This document shows, piece after piece, positions 14,894-23,565 of a DNA stretch of 39,670 nt. Source of the stretch: Candidatus Zixiibacteriota bacterium (GTDB taxonomy: Bacteria > Zixibacteria > MSB-5A5 > GN15 > FEB-12); the NCBI GenBank assembly GCA_020348905.1, contig CP070756.1, positions 1,618,311-1,657,980 on the forward strand. The letters run 5' to 3'. A program made the translations under genes and the position numbers. Under the pieces are notes generated by a model. That model was not told where the DNA came from, did not search any database, and was given only the letters and a program-made list of their open reading frames with translations. How positions within the stretch are numbered: position 1 is the first letter of the stretch; each line of letters begins with the position of its first letter.

Positions 14894-17533
14894 ATGAAAT
14901 CGACTAAACGGCTTGTTCCAATCCTGGCCCTGCTCCTGCTGCTGGTCATGGCTTCGGAGACCACCGCCGACATTTCCAACGCAGCCGTTTTGTACCTGCG
15001 TATCGCGCCGGGTGCTCGGGCGGCCGGCATGGGCGAGGCCTACGTTGCCATTGCAGATGATGCCACGTCCACCCACTGGAATCCCGCCGGGCTCGGGTCC
15101 TATCCGTTGTCTCCCGGTTGGGTCGAGGCCAAAGTCCCGGAGGATCTGAGGCCTGTAACGGCCTCGGCTGCCTTGAAAACAAGGGGAGGAGGCAACTACG
15201 GCGCCTATGACGTCTGGGCGGTAACTCCCAGGGGCCTGGCCCGGTTTGATAACAAAGATTGGTACCTTTACGAGGAATTTGACACCAAGACCGATCAGAC
15301 CGTGGAGGGAATAGTGGCTTCCTACTTCGGCTTTACCGATGCCGCAAGAATTGCTGAAGCGGTGGGGAAGGTAGCCGCAGCGAATAACAGGGAATCACAG
15401 GCTTACCTCGACAGTCTTGAAGCGACCGTTATGGCGGCCATCCCTTCCGAATACAGCAATCTGGAGTCGCTTCAGTCCGGCTTTGACAGTCTTCAGGCGG
15501 TCTACCGTCGATGCCTCATTAACTGGGATAAGGTGTATGAGGCTTCCAAGAAATTCAACGAAGGAATGAAGGATGGAAGTCTGACCGAAAAGGAAGTAGA
15601 TCGTGTCAATTTCGATATTGAGAATGCCAGAAACCGCTTCATTCCCGAGCAGCTTCTGGTTCCTTATTCAGCTCTTATCGACACTGGTTCCATCACGGGT
15701 ATAGTCTCCGCCGAGGAAGCCTTTGTAGTGAGTACGACCGAGGGTGCCTTTTCCTACGACGGCCGCGACTGGCTGATTCTCACCCTCCAAAACGGCTTGC
15801 CTTCGATGAACGTGACAGCCCTGGCGGCCGGCGATGATTTTATCCTTATCGCAACTGATAAGGGTGTAGTGAAAACCGACGGCTACGAGGTAACACCGCT
15901 TGGAGCAGCGGGAGGACTGCCGGAGGCTCCGATTTCCGCGGTAGCTTTTGGCGGGGGGGAGGAGGCATGGGCGGTCGTCAACAATACCCTGTATCATTTT
16001 GACGGTCAAACCTGGTCAAACTCGTATCAATACACCGTTATACTCGACGATACACCGGACAGGATTGCTGAAAAGCACGCTATATATGGCACCGACTCGG
16101 AGCGCGACCAGTTTATTACCTTGATGAAGGAGCTGAATGCCGCTCCGGCGGAGAGCCCTGACACAACAGAGGCGGATGCCGAAACCGTGACAGCTCCGTC
16201 GAACGAGCTTGTTCTTGAGCCCGGCACCGAAATCAAGGTGCCGTACGTGGCCGGATTCAAAGGCGAAGTGACCTCTCTTCTTGCCTGGATGGGAGGGCAT
16301 GTCTGGGACAGGCATGTCTGGATCGGCACGAGCTACGGTCTTATTCACCGCAGTGAGGATGGCATTTCCCTGACAGGTTACGACGATCAGACCTATGAAA
16401 TCGGTGATGTCATCGGCGAGTCGGCGGTAAGTTGCCCGCTGGACAGCCAGGCCTATGTGCAGGCCGTCACCGACATAAACGATCTTGCCGACAGGGACCT
16501 TCAGGCGGGCCAGACCATCAAGCTTTACGACAACCCTACGGCGGCGCCTATTCACGCCATAGCTGCGCGCGGTGATCGCGTCTATTTTGGAACCACCCTG
16601 GGATTGATTGTTTTCGACGGCACCTCGTTTTCGATGGCGGATTTTCAGAACCTGTCCGAAACCGAAGTTATCGATGTTATGTCGATAGATAATGAGATCT
16701 GGTTCAGCGGTGAAGAAAGAATTGTGTGTAAGGCCAATAGCAAGACCGACATCTCTATGATGTACGTCAAGTGGCTTCCTGAACTGGCCGACGATCTTTA
16801 TTATGCTTTCGCCTCATTCGCATCTCACAAGGAAGGCTGGGGAACATTCGGCGGAAACTTTACTTACATTTCTTACGGTACCATAACGCGTACCGGGGAC
16901 AGCCCCGACGACATTCAGGGAACGTTTGACTCGTTTGACATGGCGTTAACCGGTTCCTGGGGAACATCGCTTACGAAAAAACTCAAAGCCGGTCTCTCTG
17001 CGAAGGTGCTTTATTCCAAACTTGCCGACCAGGGTGCCGGTGAGGAGCAGGGTGAAGGCACGTCGACCGGTTTCGCCATAGACTTCGGTTTCCTGTATCA
17101 CATGACCCGGCGTCTGGATCTCGGTCTGGCAATAACCAATCTCGGCCCGGATATGGCGTATATCGATGCGGCTCAGTCTGACCCGTTGCCGCGAAACCTC
17201 GCCTTTGGATTTGCCTATAAAGTGCTCCAGACCGACTATTATCACTTCCTGGCGACGGCCGAGGTCAACAAATCTCTGGTGGGTGTCGATGATGGCTTCC
17301 GCGAAGAATTGAAACAGCTCGTTTTAAACGGCGGCGCTGAGTTTTTGTATGCCAATCTCCTTGCTCTTAGAGCCGGGTACATCTATGACCAAGAGGGCGA
17401 CATAAAAACAGTCACGCTGGGTGTGGGACTTGGACCGGTCGGTATAATCAGGTTCGATTTCTCATATATCCCGAGCAATAGTGACGTGGCCCTGGAAAAC
17501 ACCCTTCGCATCTCGGCGGCAATCCAGCCCTAA
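14894..17533 (+). CDS. PorV/PorQ-type outer-membrane protein with internal beta-propeller insertion
   Basis: This 879-residue protein has a signal peptide (about 1-25). Residues 30-68 match the PorV/PorQ (FadL-like) start, with ARAAGMGEAYVAIADDAT and N63-P-A-G-L-G68. Instead of continuing as a barrel, a long insertion follows. It has a first blade-like strand set near 95-120 (VWAVTPRGLARFD), a helical stretch to about 245, and regulator-type propeller blades at about 245-610 (NGLPSMNVTALA, WIGTSYGLIHRSEDG, VYFGTTLGLIVFDG). The barrel resumes at about 615 (ISMMYVKWLPELADDLYY) and ends with paired strands to IQP. Known PorV proteins are about 400 residues and shuttle T9SS cargo to PorU. It has a GGAGAAG ribosome site and follows porU by 16 nt. 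Other outer-membrane functions are possible. Confidence 0.8.
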   Translation: MKSTKRLVPILALLLLLVMASETTADISNAAVLYLRIAPGARAAGMGEAYVAIADDATSTHWNPAGLGSYPLSPGWVEAKVPEDLRPVTASAALKTRGGGNYGAYDVWAVTPRGLARFDNKDWYLYEEFDTKTDQTVEGIVASYFGFTDAARIAEAVGKVAAANNRESQAYLDSLEATVMAAIPSEYSNLESLQSGFDSLQAVYRRCLINWDKVYEASKKFNEGMKDGSLTEKEVDRVNFDIENARNRFIPEQLLVPYSALIDTGSITGIVSAEEAFVVSTTEGAFSYDGRDWLILTLQNGLPSMNVTALAAGDDFILIATDKGVVKTDGYEVTPLGAAGGLPEAPISAVAFGGGEEAWAVVNNTLYHFDGQTWSNSYQYTVILDDTPDRIAEKHAIYGTDSERDQFITLMKELNAAPAESPDTTEADAETVTAPSNELVLEPGTEIKVPYVAGFKGEVTSLLAWMGGHVWDRHVWIGTSYGLIHRSEDGISLTGYDDQTYEIGDVIGESAVSCPLDSQAYVQAVTDINDLADRDLQAGQTIKLYDNPTAAPIHAIAARGDRVYFGTTLGLIVFDGTSFSMADFQNLSETEVIDVMSIDNEIWFSGEERIVCKANSKTDISMMYVKWLPELADDLYYAFASFASHKEGWGTFGGNFTYISYGTITRTGDSPDDIQGTFDSFDMALTGSWGTSLTKKLKAGLSAKVLYSKLADQGAGEEQGEGTSTGFAIDFGFLYHMTRRLDLGLAITNLGPDMAYIDAAQSDPLPRNLAFGFAYKVLQTDYYHFLATAEVNKSLVGVDDGFREELKQLVLNGGAEFLYANLLALRAGYIYDQEGDIKTVTLGVGLGPVGIIRFDFSYIPSNSDVALENTLRISAAIQP

Positions 17534-17551
17534 GAGAGGAGAGAAGGTTTT

Positions 17552-20500
17552 TTGGATAATAGGATTGTCCGGAGATTTTACAGCATATTGTTCCTTGTTT
17601 CCGCGATAGCCGCAACGGCTGTCGCGGGTGACAGGCTGCTGACGGGCACCAAAAGCCGGCTCGACCCCGTAGCCGGTGACAACAGGGTTCACCATCGGTG
17701 CCTTACGCCGGCCGCGTCTGATAGAATTACCTTGCCACTGGAGAGGGAAAATCCGTGGAGCCTGCCAAAAACTGCTCTGGCGGCGGACTTTCGTGATACC
17801 ATCAACATCCTGGTGCTGCGTTTCGATTTCCAGTATGAAGACCCCGACGATCCTAATACCACAGGCCGGGGTCGAATGGATGTTACGGGTGACTGGGAAT
17901 CGTATTTTGATTCCGCTGGCCACTTCATTGATCCACCACCTCATGATTCACTTTACTTCGACGCCCATTTGCGGGCGCTACGCACTTACTGGGAAATAGT
18001 CTCCGACGGCAGGCTGACGATACAGTGGGACATCTATCCTTCAGGTGCTAACGCCACTTATGAGCTGCCGCAGCCCATGAGCTATTATGGCAGTTGCGAC
18101 TTTGAGGGAGTTGTGGCGGGACTGGAGGATTACTTTATTGACTGTATTCGCCTCGCTGATACCGTTACGCCTGAGATAGATTTCGGCCTATACGAATCGA
18201 TATTTCTGTTTCACGCCGGTTCGGATGCCCAGAATGATATTGGCTTTCCACCTACGTGCAGCGATCTTTTTTCGGGTTTTATAAAGTTCGGGGATTCGCT
18301 TGCTGTCGACGGTGACTCTAATTTTGTCCGAACGGCTTTGATACTTCCGGAAACTGCCAACCAGGACAATCGGGCGACGGCTCTCAATGGTGTTATTGCC
18401 CATGAGTTCGGTCACCAGTTGGGGCTGGTAGATCTATACAGTACCTTCAGCTTTTTGAGTCAACTGGGTGATTTTGCCCTTATGGACAATAATGGCTTTG
18501 GATCAGGAATTGATTTCGGTTTCGAGGTGGGAAGCGTATTCGGGGCCATACCGGTTTATCCAGTAGCCTGGTCGCGGGCCTTTCTGGGGTTTGTCGACGT
18601 TGTCGACTTCCGTCAGGGCAGTGATATTCGACTGGTGGCAGCCGAGATGGTTTCGGAGGGCATCAAGGTTGCCCGGATACCCATAACGGAGAGCGAGTAT
18701 TATTTGCTCGAAAATCGAGTTGTTGACCTTGATGGTCAGCCGGCCGCGGCGAGACTGGATTCGGTTTCCAATGTCATTCTCGGTCCGACTGACCTTGATT
18801 TGAATTTCAACCGCGAATACGATTTTCTGCTGCCGGGGTCCGGCATGCTCATATTTCATGTCGATGAACTGGTAGCCAGTCTGGATTACGACTACGACGG
18901 CTGGAATAATTTTGATGATAACCACCTGCAGTGGGCATACGATATTTTTGGCAACACGGTAGATCGTTTCATAACCCTGGTTGAGGCCGACGGCATCGTC
19001 AATTTTGGCGGTATTTATCGGGCCGGCTTCGGAAGCGCTGATGACATGTTCCGTGACGACCGCAATGACGCTTTCACGCCCAACACTAACCCACCGGCGA
19101 TCGACAACTCCGGCAATAACACGCATATTTATGTGACCGACATTACGCGGGAAGTCGATCCTGTTTCAGACGGATCCGTTCTGGCCGATTCAGTGATACT
19201 GTTTGACGTTCAGGTGGATAAAATGGTCGACGGCTTTCCGGTTCGAGCGGGGTATCCCGCCTACACCCTGTCGCCCATTGCCGATGATCTGGACGGTGAC
19301 GGTAACCCTGAGATTCTTGTGTCGTCGTGGGACCGACTGATGGTTGTCACGCCCGATGGCCAGAACTTCCTGAGGCAATACACGGGGTGTGACACCTGCC
19401 CGATCTACGAGGATACGGCTTTCTCGTTTGTCAATGACGGTCTGGGGCATCCCCTGCCTGTATTCACGCAGACCGGCAGTGTTATTTCGACCGCAACCGT
19501 GACCGGTACATTTTCCGATAACCCGGACCACAAGTTCATAGCCCTGGGAAGGCCGGTCGCGGGTGGGGCCACCGGCATGGTTGAGCTGTACACGCTGCAG
19601 GACGATGATGCTGACGGCTTGGCTGATCTCGTCGACAGCATCAATATCCGCTACTTCAGCACGGTGGGAGAACCGGTCGCCTTGTCATTCGGTGATATAC
19701 TTTACGCCGTCACCGATATTGGTCGAGTCTATCTCAAAAGGTCATACTCAGCGATTCCGGAGTTGGTGGTAAGTATCGACGATCCGACTCTGACCGTTCA
19801 CGGAACCTGCCGTTATGACAGCGCTCTGGTGATGCTGATCGGCGACAGCAGCAGCACTTCTCTGGTCTGGTCCGCGCCCAGTGATCAATTCACGATTACG
19901 ATCGATGGTTATTATCATCTGGGTCCGGCGTTATGCGATGTGGATCGCGATGGTCGTTCCGAGGTGATCGTAGCTGCGGACGATGGTAAAGTGGCGCTGG
20001 TTACGTTCGACCCGGACCAGGGCGCCAGTGGTTCCGGAGTGATGCTGGAACGGGGGTTCGATTTTGAGTTCAGTGTCAACCCGGTGATTGGTGATGTCGA
20101 CCTTGACGGTCAGCCTGATATCATAATCGGTGGCACTAACGCCATATATGCTTTCAATCATGAATTGACTCTCAAGACATCGTTCCCCATTGAGGTCAAC
20201 GATCGCTTTCCGGTCGATCAGTTGACTGATCCCCCTGTAATTGCGGACATTGAACAGGCGGGCATGTCTGAGATTGTTTTCCCAACGGCGGTTGGAAATA
20301 TTTATTCGTTCGGACCGGAGCTGTCGTTTGGATTTCCGTTGTCGGCGGGAGAATTTGCATCCGGATCGGCAGTGTATTTATCAGATACTGTCGGCGGCAA
20401 GCTGGGGTATCTTGGTTTTGACGGCTGGTTTTACCTGTGGCATGTAGATGATGACCGCACCGGCGGTTTCTGGCCCATGTGGGGTGCCGATCCGGCCGGT

Positions 20501-20836
20501 ACATTCGCCTTCAACCCTGACCGGCTTCCTGCCTTGAAGCAGTACGCCGACGCTTTCCCGCAGGAGCGTTTCTTCAACTATCCCAACCCGGTTGTTGACG
20601 GCATCACCACCATCCGGTATTTTCTGGGGGAGAACGCAACCAGCGTTGAATTGAATATTTATGACCTGTCCGGGCAGCGGGTCGAGAATCTGGCCGGCCC
20701 GACATCAGGTCTGGTTGATAATGAATTGGTATGGGACTGCAGTGGCGTCACGCCCGGCGTGTATCGGTGCGTGATCGACGTTAACTTTGGCGATTTCACC
20801 GAAACCGCCTTTACTGATATCGCTATAATAAGGTAG
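17552..20836 (+). CDS. M6-type secreted metalloprotease with FG-GAP repeats and T9SS tail
   Basis: This 1094-residue protein starts at a TTG preceded by GAGGAG/GAAGG and has a signal peptide (about 1-26). The zinc site is H284-E-F-G-H288-Q-L-G-L-V-D294, the HExxHxxGxxD pattern of M6 (immune-inhibitor-A-like) proteases. Calcium-type FG-GAP/VCBS strands occur around 575-900 (DLDGDGNPEILV, DVDRDGRSEVIV, DVDLDGQPDIII), suggesting a beta-propeller. The last 90 residues, from about 1005, form a T9SS type A sorting domain (NYPNPVVDGITTI, YDLSGQRV, GVYRCVIDV). It is probably exported through the neighbouring PorU/PorV-like machinery and may degrade extracellular protein. It lies 18 nt after the PorV-like gene and 10 nt before a DUF5683-type gene. 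Confidence 0.85.
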   Translation: MDNRIVRRFYSILFLVSAIAATAVAGDRLLTGTKSRLDPVAGDNRVHHRCLTPAASDRITLPLERENPWSLPKTALAADFRDTINILVLRFDFQYEDPDDPNTTGRGRMDVTGDWESYFDSAGHFIDPPPHDSLYFDAHLRALRTYWEIVSDGRLTIQWDIYPSGANATYELPQPMSYYGSCDFEGVVAGLEDYFIDCIRLADTVTPEIDFGLYESIFLFHAGSDAQNDIGFPPTCSDLFSGFIKFGDSLAVDGDSNFVRTALILPETANQDNRATALNGVIAHEFGHQLGLVDLYSTFSFLSQLGDFALMDNNGFGSGIDFGFEVGSVFGAIPVYPVAWSRAFLGFVDVVDFRQGSDIRLVAAEMVSEGIKVARIPITESEYYLLENRVVDLDGQPAAARLDSVSNVILGPTDLDLNFNREYDFLLPGSGMLIFHVDELVASLDYDYDGWNNFDDNHLQWAYDIFGNTVDRFITLVEADGIVNFGGIYRAGFGSADDMFRDDRNDAFTPNTNPPAIDNSGNNTHIYVTDITREVDPVSDGSVLADSVILFDVQVDKMVDGFPVRAGYPAYTLSPIADDLDGDGNPEILVSSWDRLMVVTPDGQNFLRQYTGCDTCPIYEDTAFSFVNDGLGHPLPVFTQTGSVISTATVTGTFSDNPDHKFIALGRPVAGGATGMVELYTLQDDDADGLADLVDSINIRYFSTVGEPVALSFGDILYAVTDIGRVYLKRSYSAIPELVVSIDDPTLTVHGTCRYDSALVMLIGDSSSTSLVWSAPSDQFTITIDGYYHLGPALCDVDRDGRSEVIVAADDGKVALVTFDPDQGASGSGVMLERGFDFEFSVNPVIGDVDLDGQPDIIIGGTNAIYAFNHELTLKTSFPIEVNDRFPVDQLTDPPVIADIEQAGMSEIVFPTAVGNIYSFGPELSFGFPLSAGEFASGSAVYLSDTVGGKLGYLGFDGWFYLWHVDDDRTGGFWPMWGADPAGTFAFNPDRLPALKQYADAFPQERFFNYPNPVVDGITTIRYFLGENATSVELNIYDLSGQRVENLAGPTSGLVDNELVWDCSGVTPGVYRCVIDVNFGDFTETAFTDIAIIR

Positions 20837-20846
20837 GAGACTGCTT

Positions 20847-21776
20847 GTGCGCTGGAAACTTTTCTGTAATCATGTCCCCTGGTTGTGTTGCCTGCTTATC
20901 TTTTTGAGCGGCGACACCTGTGCATCCACCAGCGACAACCTGTCCGTCTTTGAGTCCGAGCAATTGAAGATCAGGTACAATCTGACCGACGAAGCTGCCT
21001 ATGAGGGTGCCGGGTTGGCCCTGGGCAGTGACCTTGCTGGTGATGGGGTCGCACGTTTTGATGACGGCCGAAAACGCAAATCGCCCGGGAAGGCGTTCCT
21101 TCTTTCACTGGCGGTGCCCGGTCTTGGTCAGTACTATTACGGCAGCAAAGTTAAGCCCTTCATCTTTCTCGGCGCCGAGGTGGCCTCATGGGTGATGTAT
21201 TTCAACTGGCATGGCGAGGGTGATGACATAACGACCGAGTTCGAGGCGTTCAATCGCGAGCATTGGTCGCGCGACCGTTACGAGCAGCAGTATCTGCTGT
21301 GGACGTACGGAGTCACCGACGATGACAGCCTGCCGCCCGCCACTCCCGGCATTACGCATAATCTGCCCGACACGCGCACCCAGCAGTATTACGAGATGAC
21401 CGGCAAGTACGACCAGTTCGCCTGGGGATGGGATGATGCCGTTCTTGGTGGCAACGTTCTTGATGACTACAGCGCTACGGATCCGCCGCCGATAATAGTC
21501 GGCGACGCCGGCACGCCGTCATCGGCCAATCGGCTGCATTACGAGACGCGACGCAACGACGCCAATAACGCCTATGACAAAGCTACGAGGATGATCTTTG
21601 TGTCGATGGCGAACCGGTTGATAAGTGCTTTTGAAGCGCTGTTCACCACCAAGAGTATCAATCGCAATCTCCAGCGCAGCGGCGGTTCTTTCGGAAAGGT
21701 CAAGGTTAGCGCCAAGCTGAAGTCTTTTTACACCAAACGTGACACACCATACTTAACGGTTACGTACAAGTTTTAA
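20847..21776 (+). CDS. DUF5683-type envelope protein (first of a tandem pair)
   Basis: This 309-residue protein starts at GTG with a TAGGAG site seven bases upstream. It has a signal peptide (about 1-28) and a core SPGKAFLLSLAVPGLGQYYYG at about 78-98 with hydrophobic segments (PFIFLGAEVASWVMYF). This P-G-L-G-Q-Y-Y-x-G motif is the hallmark of DUF5683, a family widespread in FCB bacteria whose molecular role is unknown. A Tyr/Asp-rich loop region follows, then a second hydrophobic stretch (MIFVSMANRLISAFEALF) and a C-terminal beta-like tail ending in YLTVTYKF, which could be an outer-membrane strand signature. The next gene is a clear paralogue. An envelope or secretion accessory role is inferred from the operon only. 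Confidence 0.75.
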   Translation: MRWKLFCNHVPWLCCLLIFLSGDTCASTSDNLSVFESEQLKIRYNLTDEAAYEGAGLALGSDLAGDGVARFDDGRKRKSPGKAFLLSLAVPGLGQYYYGSKVKPFIFLGAEVASWVMYFNWHGEGDDITTEFEAFNREHWSRDRYEQQYLLWTYGVTDDDSLPPATPGITHNLPDTRTQQYYEMTGKYDQFAWGWDDAVLGGNVLDDYSATDPPPIIVGDAGTPSSANRLHYETRRNDANNAYDKATRMIFVSMANRLISAFEALFTTKSINRNLQRSGGSFGKVKVSAKLKSFYTKRDTPYLTVTYKF

Positions 21777-21778
21777 GA

Positions 21779-22591
21779 ATGCCAATGAAACCTGCTTTAA
21801 ACCATGCTTGCTTTGTCCTGGCACTGTTGGTTTTGACCGTCGCGGTCAGTGAAGCGGTGGAACTTAAGTCAAGTCCCATTCAGGATCAGTTATCGGTCAA
21901 CCTTCACCAGCCGCAATGGTATGCCTCAGACGGATTCAGGGGCAAAAGTCTGGCCTCGAGCGAGCGAGCCGGCGGTACTGATTTCGGGAAGAAGCGGGTA
22001 TCTGTCGTCAAAGCGGCGGCTCTATCGGCCCTGCTGCCCGGGTTGGGCGAATACTACGTCGGCCACCGCACCAAAGCGAAGTTCTTTTTTGGAGCTGAAG
22101 CTCTGACCTGGATCGGTTTTTTTGCTTTTCGCACCTACGGTGGCTGGAAGGAGGATGACTTCATCCGGTTCGCGGGAGAGCGGGCCGGCGCAAGTCTTGT
22201 CGACAAGGATGAAGAATTTCAGGACTGGGTGGGCTTCTACATGGATATCGACGAATTCAATACTCTCGGACGGGTGGGAGATCCGGATCGACCATATCTT
22301 GAAGATACTCCCGACAATCACTGGCGCTGGTTGTCGGTATCCGATCAGGAGGCTTACCGCGATATTAAGAACAGTAGCCGCGAGGCGTATCGTCGCTCGG
22401 AATTCATGATTGGCGTGGCTATTGTCAATCGGGTGATTTCTGTAATCGATGCCGTCCGGGACGCCAAACGCGCCCGGAGTCGCATTGACGGCAGGTTCAG
22501 GGGTTCGGAGCAACGGAAAATCCGTTTGTCTGTCGATCCGTTTAACGATAGTCGGCAGGTAAGCCTGACTGTATACACTTCTCTGTATTGA
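21779..22591 (+). CDS. DUF5683-type envelope protein (second of a tandem pair)
   Basis: This 270-residue protein has a signal peptide ending near residue 23 (VSEA). Its core VVKAAALSALLPGLGEYYVG, followed by AKFFFGAEALTWIGFFAF, aligns with the same region of the preceding gene, and both end in short beta-strand-like tails (SLTVYTSLY here). A second hydrophobic stretch (MIGVAIVNRVISVIDAV) corresponds to the one in the first copy. The two arose by duplication but have diverged in the middle, where this copy is shorter by about 40 residues. It starts 2 nt after the previous stop with no clear ribosome site, so translational coupling is likely. Function unknown. Confidence 0.75.
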   Translation: MPMKPALNHACFVLALLVLTVAVSEAVELKSSPIQDQLSVNLHQPQWYASDGFRGKSLASSERAGGTDFGKKRVSVVKAAALSALLPGLGEYYVGHRTKAKFFFGAEALTWIGFFAFRTYGGWKEDDFIRFAGERAGASLVDKDEEFQDWVGFYMDIDEFNTLGRVGDPDRPYLEDTPDNHWRWLSVSDQEAYRDIKNSSREAYRRSEFMIGVAIVNRVISVIDAVRDAKRARSRIDGRFRGSEQRKIRLSVDPFNDSRQVSLTVYTSLY

Positions 22592-22597
22592 TTCCTA

Positions 22598-23557
22598 ATG
22601 TCTCTGCGATCGTTCACATTTATAACCGGCCTTGGTTTGCTCTTGCTCTCGTGCGGAGGAACCGGGGTGCGGGATGTGGCAGATGAGACTCCTGCCGCTG
22701 CACCCGTCCTGGTTGTTGTGGAAGATGTCATATCCGGGACGGTACTCAAGAACAATCTCAAGAATCCGCACGGCCTGGCGGTAGATTACCGGGGCAACAT
22801 TTACGTTGTCGATGCGGGCAACAACCGGCTGATTCGGTTTTCCGAAGACCTGACGCCTGACCGCGAATTCGGCGGTTATGGTGCGGAACCCGGGCTGCTC
22901 GATCGCCCGACCTTCGCAGTCATAGATAACGGCTTAAACCTTCTGGTGTCCGATGAGGGTAATCGGCGTATATCGCGGTATAACGCTCAGCTGAATTTTG
23001 TCGATGAAGTCAGCTTTTACGATGAAGGGGATATGCTCAAGTTCGGCCAGCCTTCGGGCCTGGCCCTGAACGAATACGGGGAGACATGGGTGGCCGACCG
23101 CGACAACAACCGGATTGCCGTTTTCTCCAATGTCGGCCGCTTCGATCGATTTATCGGGGATATCGGCTATGGGGGTGGGCGGCTTTCCCAGCCGGAGAAA
23201 ATCATCCGTCTTTTGACCGGTGACTTCGTTGTCTGTGATGCCGGTAATAAACGGCTTGTTGTTTATGACAGTTACGGGAACTTCTCGATGGATATTGATT
23301 TGTCTGAGCTGGATTATCCGAAAGCGATCACTTTTGACGGGAGCCGGTTATGGGTGCTGGATCATAAGCCGGGTCGAATTGTCTGTCTGGACCTCAAGGG
23401 GAATATTCTTAACCAGGCGGGTCCGATTCTTCCGGGCGACGGCACCGCACTGCGGCAGCCCTCGGATATCGTCGCGCTCCCTCCCGACCGTCTGTTGATC
23501 AGCGATTCCGGAAACAGCCGCCTGCTTTTGTGCCGGGTCGTCTTTGAAGAACGGTAG
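22598..23557 (+). CDS. NHL-repeat beta-propeller lipoprotein
   Basis: This 319-residue protein has a lipoprotein signal with lipobox LLLSC and C19 as the acylated residue. From about 50 to the end it repeats NHL motifs such as NPHGLAVDYRGNIYVVDAGNNRLIRF, quoted here in part, then DEGNRRISRY, DRDNNRIAVF and DAGNKRLVVY, finishing with SDSGNSRLLLC. Six such blades fit a closed six-bladed propeller. NHL propellers usually bind proteins, peptides or RNA, or act as lyases. A scaffold for the barrel and protease neighbours on the periplasmic or surface side is inferred. It lies 6 nt after the DUF5683 pair and 8 nt before the large barrel gene. Confidence 0.88.
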   Translation: MSLRSFTFITGLGLLLLSCGGTGVRDVADETPAAAPVLVVVEDVISGTVLKNNLKNPHGLAVDYRGNIYVVDAGNNRLIRFSEDLTPDREFGGYGAEPGLLDRPTFAVIDNGLNLLVSDEGNRRISRYNAQLNFVDEVSFYDEGDMLKFGQPSGLALNEYGETWVADRDNNRIAVFSNVGRFDRFIGDIGYGGGRLSQPEKIIRLLTGDFVVCDAGNKRLVVYDSYGNFSMDIDLSELDYPKAITFDGSRLWVLDHKPGRIVCLDLKGNILNQAGPILPGDGTALRQPSDIVALPPDRLLISDSGNSRLLLCRVVFEER

Positions 23558-23565
23558 GGCTTCTG

